From assembly GCA_011799875.1 (NCBI GenBank), contig CM022301.1:325828929-325892928 (forward strand): 64,000 nucleotides of DNA. Direction: 5' to 3'. Each line of letters begins with the position of its first letter. The stretch's first letter is position 1. The translations under genes and the position numbers were made by a program. Below the pieces are notes generated by a model, which was not told where the DNA came from, ran no database searches, and saw only the letters and a list, made by a program, of their open reading frames with translations. This document shows positions 33,480-44,882 of the stretch, piece by piece. The DNA comes from Thinopyrum elongatum (lineage: Eukaryota > Streptophyta > Magnoliopsida > Poales > Poaceae).

Positions 33480-36308
33480 GTATGATCACCAATAAGTTTG
33501 TTGTTCGTTCCTTATGGCCTGTGAACGGTATTTCAGTCACTTCACTTTTCGGAGGAAATTTGCAAGTGTCAGATGATTCAAAATCAAACGACTTCAAAAT
33601 CCATCATAATGGAATTTTCCATGCGGGTTTCTCCAATGTGACCAAATGTAGTGCCACACTTGTGTGGTATTCTTTTAGTCTTGCGACATTTAGCGTCAGT
33701 GTTATGGATGTATCATATTACCATCAATATTCATAACATACGTCCCATCTTGGATGGAAGCATGGCCCTTCATGTTATTCATAATACTGAACAACAATTG
33801 TTGTTTTTATGAACAACTCTTTTGCAACAAACATTGTGCAATGGGCTAGAGTGTATGAAACTCTAAAATGAATTATGAAAGTAAATATAGAGGTAATGTA
33901 TTATTATCAACATTCATAACATACATCTCACTCATAATGAAAGTATGGCCCTTATGTTATTCATAACACCGAACATCAAAAGTTCTCTTATGAACAACCT
34001 TCTTGTAAGATACCTTATGCAATGGGCTAGAGTTTGTGAAACTCTAAATGAATTATGAAAATAAATATAGACGGTAATACACCGATGGAAGGTATAGTAA
34101 CATTTACTATGTTCCCTGTGTATACCTAAACCTCATTCCTGGCTAGTCTTCCAGGCCATAGTAGTTCTTACATCGAGTTGCAACAGAAAGCAATCGAGCG
34201 GGTATCTTTGTGATTAACTCACAATACCCAAGAATAAGTGATTAACATGTTTAACCATAATTCCCAAGAACTATATCTTTGACCAGCCTTCTATACATCA
34301 AAAACTTGTATGACATTCATACATGAGCTGGATATTCCAGTCTTCTTTCTTTCTGCCTTTATACTTCTAACAGTTTAACTTTCAGTATTTCTCCTACTCT
34401 CAGAACAAGCACCCAACTTAAGAGTGGCGTTAGCCCCGGACTTCCTAGACGTGAAAGTTTCACTAACACCCTTCGGACACTTCCTTTCTCTTTAAGTTGT
34501 TGTTTTATTCACCTTTCATCATATGACAGGCGTTCTTCTGGATCCCTCTCTTATCAGTCTAATGCATAGTAAACTCCTTTACTAATAGTTTGCAAACAAA
34601 CATTGCTATGGATATCTCATATATTTTAGCCTTTGTTTGTCCTTGAAAATGATTTTCAGATTCCATGAATATCACATAACTATCCAAACTTTCGAAGTTC
34701 GGCTCTCATGGAAGCAAACATATTGCACTTGACTAAAACGGAATTCTAGCTTTTGGATCGAAGGACGAGAGTCACATGATCCATAGCATAAGCAAGAGAA
34801 TACCGAAAGTATGCGATAGGACAAAGTCCTTCTCGGCACTCTTGAGGACAATCCTCACATTACGTTACCAACCATAAAGTTTTAACCAGATATTTAACAG
34901 CTATTCAAATTTAACAGGGAAGGTGGAAACGCGAGCCATTATTCTACAACTATTTTGCAAATCACACTTGGACAGTGTTCAAAATTAATTGCACCAAGAA
35001 TTTAAACAAGTTAATTCTACCGTGCGCTCCCACTCAAATCAATATCTCTCATAATTGATTGTGAGCGATTCAAGATCCATATTACAATTCAACGCCAAGG
35101 ATGTATCCATCTCAAGTGACGAGAATTGCAATCGGTAGGCCAACTTGCCAATCACATCTCTATGTGACTCTTGTTCATCTTTCGATGGGCGTGTTCCGAG
35201 CTCAGGACTTTCAAGCTAGAACGTCAAGACAACCAAGTGATCTCGCTGCGAGGTCTCAACTCACCCGCCTCACACATCCCTAATCGTTCGTACCCATGTA
35301 TCCATGTGATACCCCGAAAAGTTAGGTGCCGTGACGGTGCTACACTTGGGAGAACACTAACTACTTGATATTTTTGTGAGAGATTACCCTAATAAAAAGC
35401 GACTACCGCGCAATCAAGAAGGGTGCAACATAAGGGATAAACATCGCAGGCAATTCATAATAGCATGATATGGTATAGCCCTTTCTGATGGAGAAGTCTT
35501 GTATTTCTTCGTCTTCGGCATTCGCGTCGGTGTTCACCTTCACAAAGATTGCCACCACCTTGTCGATGCACCAGATAATATTGCTATCTCTATAGCTAAT
35601 AAAATAATGCATTACTTAAGGTTGACACGCAGGTCAATAAAGTGACAATCATATGGCTCCAGCCATCATGCCGAATCATGACACACAAGTCATGTTAATC
35701 AATTTACATCATATAGTCATCTCATACATAATCAAATTATTATGAGCACTGCTATACCACATCATATGCACATGCAAACCCTCCTGCAAAACCAAGTTAG
35801 ACATCTCTAATCGGTTCAAGCAAAAACTTGTTTTACGTGGCTTCTAAGGTTTCGAAACAAACCGAAGCTACCAACGTCCATCATCAAGTATGATAATCCA
35901 AGTCGCTAGATTAACATCGCGAGGTGTATGAGACACGAGATAATAAAATCTCGAGCCCCATACTGAACTTCATCATACGCATGACCCCCGTGCAGATCAT
36001 ATCTGCATTGCCCTTTCGTCTGCGAAATTTCATCTTTCTTTTTAACTACGATGGAATTCAATGAACTGTTAGCACTTCGTTGATCAATCAGGATCGCGGA
36101 TTGCCAGAACATTGAAACTCCACCATGCTGTTATCAAGATCAGAAATATGCAAATTCCAGGGAAGCAACAAGAATATCGGGTAACAGATTTCATCTGCTA
36201 CCCGCACAAATAATTTTCAGTAATAGAACTCATCTACTACCTAATTATATTGTGCAACACCCATACATCTCATGTATTCTAGATCACAACCTGCATCTAC
36301 GCATAGCA
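33480..36308 (-). other. 5' internal part of the nested Copia element, no intact gag
   Basis: Expected position of gag and protease. Only short ORFs without clear motifs. A duplicated motif occurs near 33720-33900 and 33905-34080 (CAACATTCATAACATACATC... and ATGGGCTAGAGT...GAAACTCTAAA twice), an internal tandem duplication of about 180 bp. Confidence 0.5.
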
Positions 36309-36324
36309 CGGCTCATGATGCCAC
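36309..36324 (-). promoter_or_regulatory. Primer binding site of the nested Copia element (initiator Met tRNA type, degenerate)
   Basis: Minus strand TGGCATCATGAGCC next to the 5' LTR. It resembles the Copia consensus TGGTATCAGAGC with a few changes. Position and orientation support a minus-strand element. Confidence 0.6.
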
Positions 36325-38369
36325 TGTAGGGGAACACAGCAGAAAACAAAAAATTTCCGACCTACGCACCAGCCCAGGACCACTATGGAGACTGCATACA
36401 AGGTTTGATCTTTTCGTTACCGACTCGTAGCGCAGTGGAAGTAGAGTCGATGACGATCGGCGGTGCAGATCCCCGCAGCGAGGATTTACAACCTCCCAAC
36501 CGCGAGGATGTACTCCCTCATCTGCCCCACGGACAGCCCTCCGGGAGGTGGTCGAACAGTCCCCCGGACGGTGTCACGGACAGCCCTTCGGGAGGACCTT
36601 CGAAACTCGGACGGTCACTCGGACAGCCCTTCGGGAGGACTCACACAACTCGGACCGTCACTTGGACAGCCCTTCGGGAGGCACTCACGAACAGCCCCTC
36701 GGGCACTAAGATCGAAACTACGACCCCTCTATAGAGTTGCACACATACGGTGTCATCTATCCGGCAGGGCTTCGCCGTCCAGAACTAGTTCCTGCCGGAA
36801 CCCAGACAGCCTTTCGGCTCTGCAAAACTATTTCGCGGGGAGGGAGAGAGAAGCCAGATCATGCAATGGCACTTGTATGTGAGAAAGGAGTGAGTTTGGG
36901 CAGCCCCCTCCACCTCTATTTATAGGAGAAGGAGGGGTGGAGGGGCTGAAATTTCAGCCACATCCATCCATGTCATCTCCAAGATATTTTGGAGCAAAAG
37001 CCCAAAAAGGTGGCTTTCCAAAAAGTAACCCAAAAAGCACTTTCACTATTCACGACGACATTTTTCAGCGTCCGTTCGAACTGAAAATATTTATGTGGGC
37101 TTAGAACATTTCCAGTACCCACTAAAATAATTTTCAACGCGTTCTGAAACAATTCCAGATTAGTGATTTTCATCTGCGAAAAGCATCTGAAGTGGTTCCG
37201 GCAGCTCCGGAACATTTCCGGTTTTCATCCCAGAAAATTCCAGAAAGTTTCCAGAATGATTCTGGCACCCTCCAAGAATTATCAGGCATGTGCCGAAACC
37301 AATTTGACTTAATGGAATACCCCGAAACAACTTTTCAGTTTCACCGAAACTCATCCGGTGTTCTCTCTGCGGAACTTTTCCGCTGTCCGAAACTTTTCGG
37401 TGGCCGAAATTTTTTCGGTGTTTTTCTCTCAGACTCCCTGTCTAGTATTCAACAGATAGATGACCCTTAAGCGTGTGACCCTATAGGTTCGGTGAATTAT
37501 AGACATGACACGGAACCCCTTCCGATCAATGATCAACATCGGAGCCGTGGACACCCATATTGGCCCCTATACCCACACGAATGAATATTCGAGTGAACCT
37601 CCAGTTGCCGTGTGCTATTCCTGTTGCTTCGCGATATGTTACAAATACCCGAGGTGGGACATGTTGGCATTCCCGTGGATCAACAACTTGTCCACTATGC
37701 TAGTTACCTCGTTACCGGTATTGTTCTCTTTTCTCGTTACCGTGTTCCGGCATCCCCATGATCAAACCACAAAGTGTCTGGCCAGACGATGATGGATACC
37801 ATAACACCGAGAGGGCCCAGAGATATCTCTCCATCGTCGGAGGAGCAAATCCCAATCTTGAGCTATCAAGTTACTTGACATACTTTTCCATGAACCCGTA
37901 AGCCGCCGTAATAGCCACCCATTTACGGATGACGTTTAACAAACCCCAAAGTTCATGAAGCAAGCATGAAGAAACTCGATACTCTCATGGTCTAAGGAAT
38001 CATGCAAACGTTAACCATCTCTGTGTTATTAACCATTAACTTGTGACAAAAGTAACTCATAGCATAACATCAATCGGGTCGATTCAACACAAATGTTCTT
38101 CTAACATTGTGCCCTCAAAGCTGCTGGCATAGACATGCCCATGATTGGGAAAACATAATCATCATGCAACACTTGAGCTAGTCTTAGAGGCATGACTAGG
38201 AATACATTTTACCGTTTATTATTCCACACGTGCACATGGGTTTTCCCCAGAGCCTTTATGGATATACGAGCTCGGGAACCACAGCAGTTATAGCATGGAA
38301 CATAAACATAATAATGAGCATGGAGATAAATAATAACATTTAGTATTGCCTCTAGGGCATATGCCTACA
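36325..38369 (-). repeat. 5' LTR of the nested Copia element
   Basis: 2045 bp, near-identical to 28966-31010. Contains the functional-position promoter: TATAAATA on the minus strand at 36917-36924. The same GGACAGCCCTTCGGGAGG tandem units lie at 36528-36684. Confidence 0.88.
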
Positions 38370-38374
38370 TTTGT

Positions 38375-38699
38375 AACATAGGAGGTGAGGGGGTGGCGCA
38401 CTCTATATAAGCCACCCCCCACCACTAGACTGGGGGGCTTTTCTTCGATCTCTCTCTCTCGCCATCAGTCTCAGGACAACGGAGATCCATTCTCCTCTTC
38501 TTCTCTCTCTCACACACATTGTAATCTCCGGATACATACTCAGATAAAACAAAGCCTCTCCGGAGCAAGAGACGTAGGGTTGTTATCTCCACTGTGAGAG
38601 GCCCGAACTCGCTAAAATCACTGTGTCACCCATATGCATCTCGGTAGATCATGCTCCTTTACCTACCCCCTTTGTATTGTCGGAATCGTTCCCACGACA
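38375..38699 (+). repeat. 3' LTR of the outer element, second part
   Basis: Resumes at AACATAGGAGGTGAGGGGGT, continues through TATATAA at 38404-38410 and ends CACGACA at 38699, then the CCACT duplication. Together with 28659-28965 it makes one LTR; 38370-38374 is the second copy of TTTGT. Confidence 0.88.
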
Positions 38700-38704
38700 C
38701 CACT

Positions 38705-39561
38705 ACTATTTAGTTGCCAACTGGTGTACAATATACTACCCCCTTCATCCCATATTAGTTTTTTTTGGATCGGTTGCTGAGGTTACGTTTAAGAAAGTTG
38801 TGATAATCAAGCAGCTGCTGCTACAGCATTTAGCAAAGAAGAATTGAGTTAGTTGACTGTGGCTGGGTTGGGTATGGATGCGTACGTGGTCCAACTCCAA
38901 CGATGTTCAGGGGACCAAATGCTTTCCCTCACCAACCAGCTTAAATAGCCCTGGTTAGTACGTCCAAATACATGCCCAAAAGTTGTCCAAAGTTGTCATC
39001 ATCCAGACAATTAATCAACAGGATTAAGCGCAGGCCCGTTACTACTACTCGTAGTTAGCTTGCGTGCGTGCGTGCATGCATGCAAATACGAACCATGCAG
39101 AGTGGAGAGAAAAGGAAGCTCCATGACAGCCAGGAATTGGAGCCCCATCATCTGACCCTGCACCAAACTTTCACTTACTTAAAACCCTCTGATTGGATTA
39201 GAATATGCATGCATGGCGACCAGTCTTTGATGAGTCTTGGTGCTGCTTCGGCAACTAGGCTGTACGTGTTGCTTTGTGCATGGGCATGATGGCTAATTGA
39301 TGGCCAAGTTTGGAGAAAGTTTCATCCAAGTTGCCTTTTTTGGCTTGTTTTTGAACGACCCACAGCTGTCTTGTCTTTGTGGGACTTTGTAAACTGCACG
39401 AGATTATTGTCCCACCAACGCCAACCTTCAGCGTTCTTGATTGGGGTTTTGTTACTTTTGGCCCAGGAAGAGATTCAGCTATGCTCACAACATGTCTGTC
39501 TTGACATTCCACTACCAGCTACTTTGAGAAACAAGATCAACCACTGCATCCGAAAGTACCC
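38705..39561. other. Low-copy-looking DNA right of the LTR element
   Basis: No supported gene. A Stowaway-like left end (TACTACCCCCTTCATCCCATATTAG, broken by one base at most) lies near 38736-38760. A GTGCGTGCGTGCATGCATGC run lies near 39064-39083. Confidence 0.4.
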
Positions 39562-39945
39562 TTCTACTCCCGAGCTCATTTGAGCTTAGTATAAACAGTA
39601 AATTCTGAAGCAAAAAAACAAATTAAAAAAAACTAAAAAAATGGTGCAAACTTTCACAAATGTTCTCACTGCATGGAAATTTTCAGCCCGAAACGACATT
39701 TGTGGAAGGCGTGGCAAGAAAACGAAATCAGCACTCGAAAATGCTTTAAAAAATACTCGTGCATCGATTTTGTTTTTTTACCACGACTTCCAAGAATGCT
39801 GTTTTATGATAACTTTTTGCGAGCACATAAAACATTTGTCAAAGTTACACCAATTTTTTTTCAAAATGTTTTAAACTTTTTTACCTTGTTTTTAAATTTT
39901 ATTGTTCACTAGGGTACATTTAAGCTCGGGTGTAGATACTTCGGG
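39562..39945. mobile_element. MITE with about 40-bp inverted ends
   Basis: Left end CTACTCCCGAGCTCATTTGA then GCTTAGTATAAACAGTAAATT; right end inverted, CTACACCCGAGCTTAAATGT then ACCCTAGTGAACAATAAAATT. The interior is AT-rich with no ORF of interest. Target duplication not resolved, so the superfamily is open. Confidence 0.6.
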
Positions 39946-40160
39946 TCCCACTCCATCTTGATTTTCTCCTATCAAGGACATCTTGTCTGTAGCAGTTTTG
40001 TCGGCTGGTGAAAATGCCTTCAACTACCAGCCAAGAATAATGATATCAAGATGACACTTCCAGAAATCTCAGAACAAAAAAGAATGTATCGATCCCAGAA
40101 GGAAATGAGCTTGCATGCACTTTATACACCGATGGAAATGTACATGGATGCATTGATCCC

Positions 40161-40165
<5 letters not shown>

Positions 40166-40210
<45 letters not shown>
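40166..40210. repeat. (AT)n microsatellite
   Basis: About 22 uninterrupted AT dinucleotides, then TATTATTAATTAA. Confidence 0.95.
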
Positions 40211-40214
<4 letters not shown>

Positions 40215-40479
40215 AATTAAAGTGGCTAAGCCACAGCGCCTCTCGTGCATTTGCCGTTGTGGGCATGAGCTTTCAGCCGATTGCCACGTTTCTATATTAC
40301 CTAATTGACACGTATTACTTGCTAAGCCAGCAGTTTTTTCTTTTACTTTGGTGATCTTTTGGTGATCCACGTTTCGATTGCCACGTTTCTAGATCACCAA
40401 AATTGACACGTATAGGGCTGCTCCCATGCGTTTGAAGCACTTGTGTGAGTGCATTTCAAGCTGACACGTGATGGTTTTT

Positions 40480-41400
40480 TATTTAGTTCACTACTTGGTT
40501 TTTTCTTTGGTATTTGCTATCGTTATTTAACAATTTCTGTATATACAAGGTAATTGTCCACGTATATGCACATACACTTACCCCTAAAAACGCATACACG
40601 TGCGCCCTATCCGAAAACCTTCGAGATACTGAGCCGGTACAATATCTTGAGATTGACAAAGTCACAACAGACGTTTTTATAGTTGACAGGAACGCCTCCT
40701 TCCACTGAACGAATATCAGCACCGATGCCAATAAAGTACAACACATATGCTTAGTTCCACAAACCCATATGAGCTGACACGTGTTCACATATACGCACAA
40801 AATATACACTCACCCTCAAGAACACGTACACGCGCGCCCTACCCGAAAACCTTCGAGATACAAAGCCGGTACAATATCTTGAGATTGACGAAGTCACAGC
40901 ACACGTCTTCTTGGTCGACATGAACGTCTCTTGCCACTGAACGAATATCATCAGAGTCTGAAATAAATTCAAACCAATGTCAACACAGTACAACACATAT
41001 GCTCAGTTCCACAAACCCATATGAGTTGACACATGTTGTTTACTTATTTAGGTCACTATTAGGTTTTTTTCTTTACTCTTTGCTATCGTTATTTAACACA
41101 GTACAACACAGATGCTCACATATACGCACATACACTTACCCCCGAGAACACATACACATGCACCCTACTCCAAAACCTTCGAGATGCTGAGCCGATACAA
41201 TATCTTGATTATTGAGATTGACGGAGTCACAACAGACGTCTTCGTAGTCGACAGGAACATCTCCTGCCACTAAACAAATATCACCAGAGAGTCTGAAATA
41301 AATTCAGGAAAATGCGAACGCCAGTGCCAACATAGTACAACGCATATGCTCAGTTTCACAAACCTATTTGAACGCATGTACGCACACTCTACCCTTATAA
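40480..41400. repeat. Triplicated repeat, about 250-290 bp units
   Basis: Three copies of a block with CACATACACTTACCCC, CCGAAAACCTTCGAGATAC, GAGCCGGTACAATATCTTGA, GTCACAACAGACGT and CCACTGAACGAATATCA-like words, at about 40548-40780, 40790-41030 and 41100-41370. An AGGTTTTTTCTTT...TTTGCTATCGTTATTTAACA block precedes copies one and three, so the larger duplication is about 560 bp. Possibly LINE-associated; not certain. Confidence 0.7.
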
Positions 41401-41544
41401 CCCTGTGAGTAGTACAAAGCATAGCATTTTTTTTGGCTAATTCTACCTTCTATACAAAGTTAGGTTAATTATGATGCGATACCTAGCAACTTTTTATGCA
41501 GGACACCATAGGATAAACAAATCAAAGAAAAATATGTGCCTTAG

Positions 41545-41815
41545 AGTATCTAAGTTAGTACCATTTAGACTGTGAGAATTAGGCTTGATTTTGATTGATA
41601 ATTCATCTCTAATTTCTCACACATGCTATTTTTCATGACTAAGGGTTACACGATAAATCCATGAAAATGTGAGCACCAGTGTCAACACAGTACAACGAAG
41701 ATGCTTAGGTTAGTACCATTTAAACTGTGAGAATTACGCTTGATTTTGATTGATAATGCATCTCTAATTTCATTGCTCATGCGTGGTATTTTTTATGACT
41801 AAGGGTGACAGGATG
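41545..41815. repeat. Tandem duplication of about 150 bp
   Basis: TTAGTACCATTTAGACTGTG then GAATTAGGCTTGATTTTGATTGATAATTCATCTCTAATTT recurs about 154 bp later (41706 on) with a few changes, followed in both by a GACTAAGGGT(T/G)ACA block. Confidence 0.8.
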
Positions 41816-43071
41816 CAACAGATATTATTGAAAATATCATGTATAAAGAAATAGTCCCTTTACTGCCATGCCAATCATGTGTTGTTGCCACCATTTTTCC
41901 GCAACCTAGCAACTCCATGCTTTGGGCTAGAAAATCGATCGCCGCTGCTGCACAATCATATCCTCTGCGTCAAGTCGTCGCCCATAGATTGTATCTCACT
42001 GCCGAGGCAACCACCAGATATGGAAATATGAACCCTCGCAAAGATCGATCGGTGGCCCCACAATTCCTGGCAAGACCGCCACCGCAGGCCGGAGTGGTCA
42101 CCACACGGACCAACACCGACGATAGAGCACATCACCACTGATTACAATCTCACCGGAGATAGACCTGCCAGACCTGTCGGCCAAGGGGCCGACATGACCT
42201 GATCTTGAGCAAGGTAGATCAGTTTGTGGCACCGCCTATGCCTAACCGTACCATCCACGTCGGATCCATCTGTGACCTCCCCATGGCAGCTATGAGTGCG
42301 AGAAGCCGTCGAAGGGTCAGCACACACCGACCGGAAAAAGAGATGGCGGCTCCGGGACCTTGGATCTAGACGCTGACAGGTTGTAGGCACCAAGGTGAGG
42401 CAACACACATCTTCGCTGCCACCGTCCGCCGCAAGGCTTAGCCCGGCGGCCTCCTCTGAAGACGGTGAGGGAGGGAGTAGCAGAGACGAAGGCTAGGAGT
42501 GACAGCGGTTGCAACCTCCGGAGTGGCTATGTGTTTATAACCATGGGTGAACTGATTTTTGGTACCTTTCGGTATTTATCTAAGTTAAATTGGCTTACAC
42601 ATTACCGACTATCAGCTCGCTTACCCACTGCCCTCTTTTCTTCTATAAGAAAAACAATGTAGCCACGCATATGGGCTTCACGACGGGCGCGGCGTGCCGC
42701 CGCGCCTCTGCCTGCTAGTCTATATCTTATTGAAAGAAGAGAAGAAAAGGCAAAAATTATTAGAAGAACAAAGAAGGTACCACACCAATCATTAGGGAAA
42801 TTGATTAATAGCCCCAAAACAGAATAATTTCTTGGGCGCGTGGTAATTGCAAAGCTAATCCCCAAATTACCACGAACACCTCAAGGTTAAATAAATCTCC
42901 ACACAAGTTCCAATTACTCACTTCGCCCTCGGTGCACGCTCGATAGGCGTATTATATTACAACTCTACCCCTAGCTTAAAGAAAGAATTACCAAATTGCC
43001 CCCTATAGAAGCCTGCCAGGCCACACCAACTCTGGCGAGCTTGGCGCCAGCTGCGGATGATGTGGGCGGTT
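41816..43071. other. No gene recognised; SAUR 3' flank at the right
   Basis: 41900-42540 is GC-rich and has short ORFs in several frames; the wording is LINE-like in style but not conclusive. 42560-43071 is AT-rich. On the minus strand AATATAATA near 42950 could be a poly(A) signal for the SAUR gene. Confidence 0.35.
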
Positions 43072-43088
43072 GGCCGGCCGGCCGGCCG
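43072..43088. repeat. (GGCC)n palindrome just 3' of the SAUR stop
   Basis: GGCCGGCCGGCCGGCC, self-complementary, within the presumed 3' untranslated region. Confidence 0.8.
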
Positions 43089-43089
43089 G

Positions 43090-43524
43090 TCAACACGCGT
43101 AGTACTCGACGAGCTCGTCCAGCGACTCGGGCTGCGGGTCCGCGTTCTCCAGCATCCACAGGAGGTGCTCGAACAGCACCACCTCGCAGCCGATGATGGT
43201 GCCGCTGGCGCCGTCGCCGCCCACGCCGCCGCCCGAGCGGTCCACGAGGTTCTGGAACAGCGGGTGGCAGACGAGGTCGGCGGCGATGAGGTAGCGGCGG
43301 CGTGACTTGCCGACGTAGACCGGGTGGAGGCCCGGGGGCACGCCGTCGGCGCCGTGGAACGACGCCGCCCCGCCCCCGCCGACGCCGACGCCGCGGCCCC
43401 ACGGGTCCTCCTCCTCGCCGCCGCCGCCGTGCGACGCCGACGAGGGCGTGCGGGAGATCCGGCTCGACGAGTGCCACCGCCTGATCATGCACTTGAGCTT
43501 GCTGCTCAGCCCGCCCCTGGCCAT
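43090..43524 (-). CDS. SAUR: SAUR family (small auxin up RNA) protein
   Basis: Single exon, 144 residues, starting MARGGLSSKLKCMIRRWHSS, the usual basic start of this SAUR subgroup; the stop TGA follows YYAC. The SAUR core is clear: PPGLHPVYVGKSRRRYLIAA at 63-82, then HPLFQNLVDRS (87-97), and after a glycine-rich loop CEVVLFEHLLWMLENADP (113-130). SAUR proteins are small auxin-induced regulators, many of which promote cell expansion through inhibition of PP2C.D phosphatases at the plasma membrane (family knowledge). Unusual points are the Gly/Glu-rich insert at about 32-62 and the Gly-rich loop at 98-109. Intronless, GC-rich and preceded by a TATA box, as SAUR genes normally are. Neighbours are gene-free repeats, so it looks like a lone gene. 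Confidence 0.92.
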   Translation of the reverse strand: MARGGLSSKLKCMIRRWHSSSRISRTPSSASHGGGGEEEDPWGRGVGVGGGGAASFHGADGVPPGLHPVYVGKSRRRYLIAADLVCHPLFQNLVDRSGGGVGGDGASGTIIGCEVVLFEHLLWMLENADPQPESLDELVEYYAC

Positions 43525-43613
43525 TGAAGCAGAGGATGGATGGTCTTGGGGTTCAGTCGGAAAGAGAGAGGAGGCGTGAGGATGACTTGCAGGGTCGGGG
43601 AGGTGGCGAGAGG

Positions 43614-43622
43614 TTATATATA
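43614..43622 (-). promoter_or_regulatory. TATA box of the SAUR gene
   Basis: TATATATAA on the minus strand, about 90 bp upstream of the ATG at 43524. No clear TGTCTC-type auxin element was found by eye in the proximal 300 bp. Confidence 0.65.
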
Positions 43623-43624
43623 GG

Positions 43625-44882
43625 AGGCGGGAGGGGAGGCCGGCTGTGGACTGGCGGGATGGAGACCGGTGGGAGGGCGAGGGTCAAGGTGTCGGGGAGG
43701 CTGCATGGCGATGGTAAAACCGAACCCGGTGGAGAGGAGAACAGTGAGGAGGCAACTGGCGGCCTCCCCGTCCGGAAGTGGTGATACTCCGTATGTGACG
43801 GTGCGAGGTATCTGTCCGTCCGTCCCTTTCTCTCCGGTTGGCATGCAGCACTGCAGCGCACACCCGACTGTGAATTTGCAAGGACCGTGACATGTCCATC
43901 GTCAGGTAGTACGCCGAGCTGATATCCGTCACATTTATTTAGATTTAAGCCATATATGCTCATCGCCGGCCACTTGCACGAGGCCACAAAAATGGATGTA
44001 GAACTTGTCCGTAAGTAGAAGTGCATCTGCCAGTGGAAAGCGGAAGCGGATTTGGGGCACGCAAGTGCGTGGGCACCGAGTCCCTCCCACGTGTTTTTTT
44101 TTGGCTTTGATTTTCAATTTTTCATATCTTTAAATAAAAGTTTAAATCAAGTTATGTTTTCATATTCATGTTTCTGATGACGGAGGCTTTGAAATAAGAT
44201 TCATTTTAAATACGTTTTAAGTTTCAACTCTTAAAACTTAGTACGAGTGACCGATAGAATCAAGATTTTTATGCCTACAACCAACAAAAAAAATGTCTTG
44301 AAATTTTATCTATAAGACTTGATAAGAGCAAACAAGAAAAATGCAAGTTTCAGATGGAAAATTGTAAGTTTCAACTACTAAAACTTAAAATTTCCTATGC
44401 CCCTACTATGCTTGGCAGGTGCGTAGCCCCGCACCCGCGTGCCGGTGCGAATTTCCGAGTGAAAGCCACAACCTATCGAGGAGCAGAACGCAAAGCTACC
44501 TCAACCATCTCCGCTCCACATCGCATGATTTTGTTCCTCGTCCGTAATGTAATACTACTACTACTACTACTACTCTTGTCCTTCTGTTGCTCTCTTGTTG
44601 AGTCAGACAGACGTGGCATTGGCCACAGATTGCGCTTGCTCCTTTTGCAGCCCAGCTGTGCAAAAGCACCTCACCGCTATACGTGTCACACTTAGCAAAG
44701 GTCATTGGTTAGTTAGGGTCTGAACCCCAAAGAGATTCTTGCCCGTTTTCTGTATATATATATGAGCCAACCACATGTTTTGGCATCAGATAAACAATTC
44801 TCATTAATCAATCAATGGAAAGGAAAGTTTGTATGTAATTAAGACGGGACTATTGCAACTTGGAGCTAAGTTTGTGGTTCAT
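43625..44882. other. SAUR upstream region and gene-free DNA
   Basis: GC-rich to about 43900, then AT-rich. (CTA)n of about nine units at 44549-44575. No further gene supported. Confidence 0.4.

Larger units (their letters stand above)
28966..38369 (-). mobile_element. Nested Copia (Angela/BARE-like) element with decayed pol
   Basis: 9404 bp, flanked by TTTGT duplications (28961-28965 and 38370-38374). The two LTRs are 2045 bp each by coordinate. On the minus strand the LTR begins TGTAGGAGATATGCCCTAGA (with TGTAGGCATATGCCC at the 5' LTR), the Angela/BARE-like signature. By eye the LTRs differ at roughly 35 positions, about 1.7 percent. The internal region (31011-36324) retains only scattered, frame-broken traces of integrase and RNase H. 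Good LTRs, target duplication, PBS and PPT against a ruined coding region suggest a non-autonomous lineage moved in trans. Confidence 0.88.
21095..38699 (+). mobile_element. Non-autonomous LTR retrotransposon (outer element), with a Copia element nested in its 3' LTR
   Basis: Bounded by CCACT target duplications (21090-21094 and 38700-38704). LTRs begin TGACGAGGACATGTATTGGG and end GTTCCCACGACA. Subtracting the nested 28966-38369 element and one TTTGT copy, it is about 8.2 kb: 5' LTR 604 bp, internal 6960 bp, 3' LTR in two pieces. The internal region has no recognisable gag, protease, integrase or reverse transcriptase. It consists of a short leader, a captured gene-like fragment and long minisatellite arrays. 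A polypurine tract precedes the 3' LTR. I infer mobilisation in trans; superfamily uncertain, perhaps Gypsy. Confidence 0.85.

Noticed and set aside
40166..40210. Possible origin or regulatory AT tract
   Set aside because: A plain (AT)n microsatellite with no further support.
42971..43527. 173-codon minus ORF and forward ORFs over the SAUR gene
   Set aside because: Arg/Pro-rich shadows of the GC-rich SAUR coding sequence in other frames.
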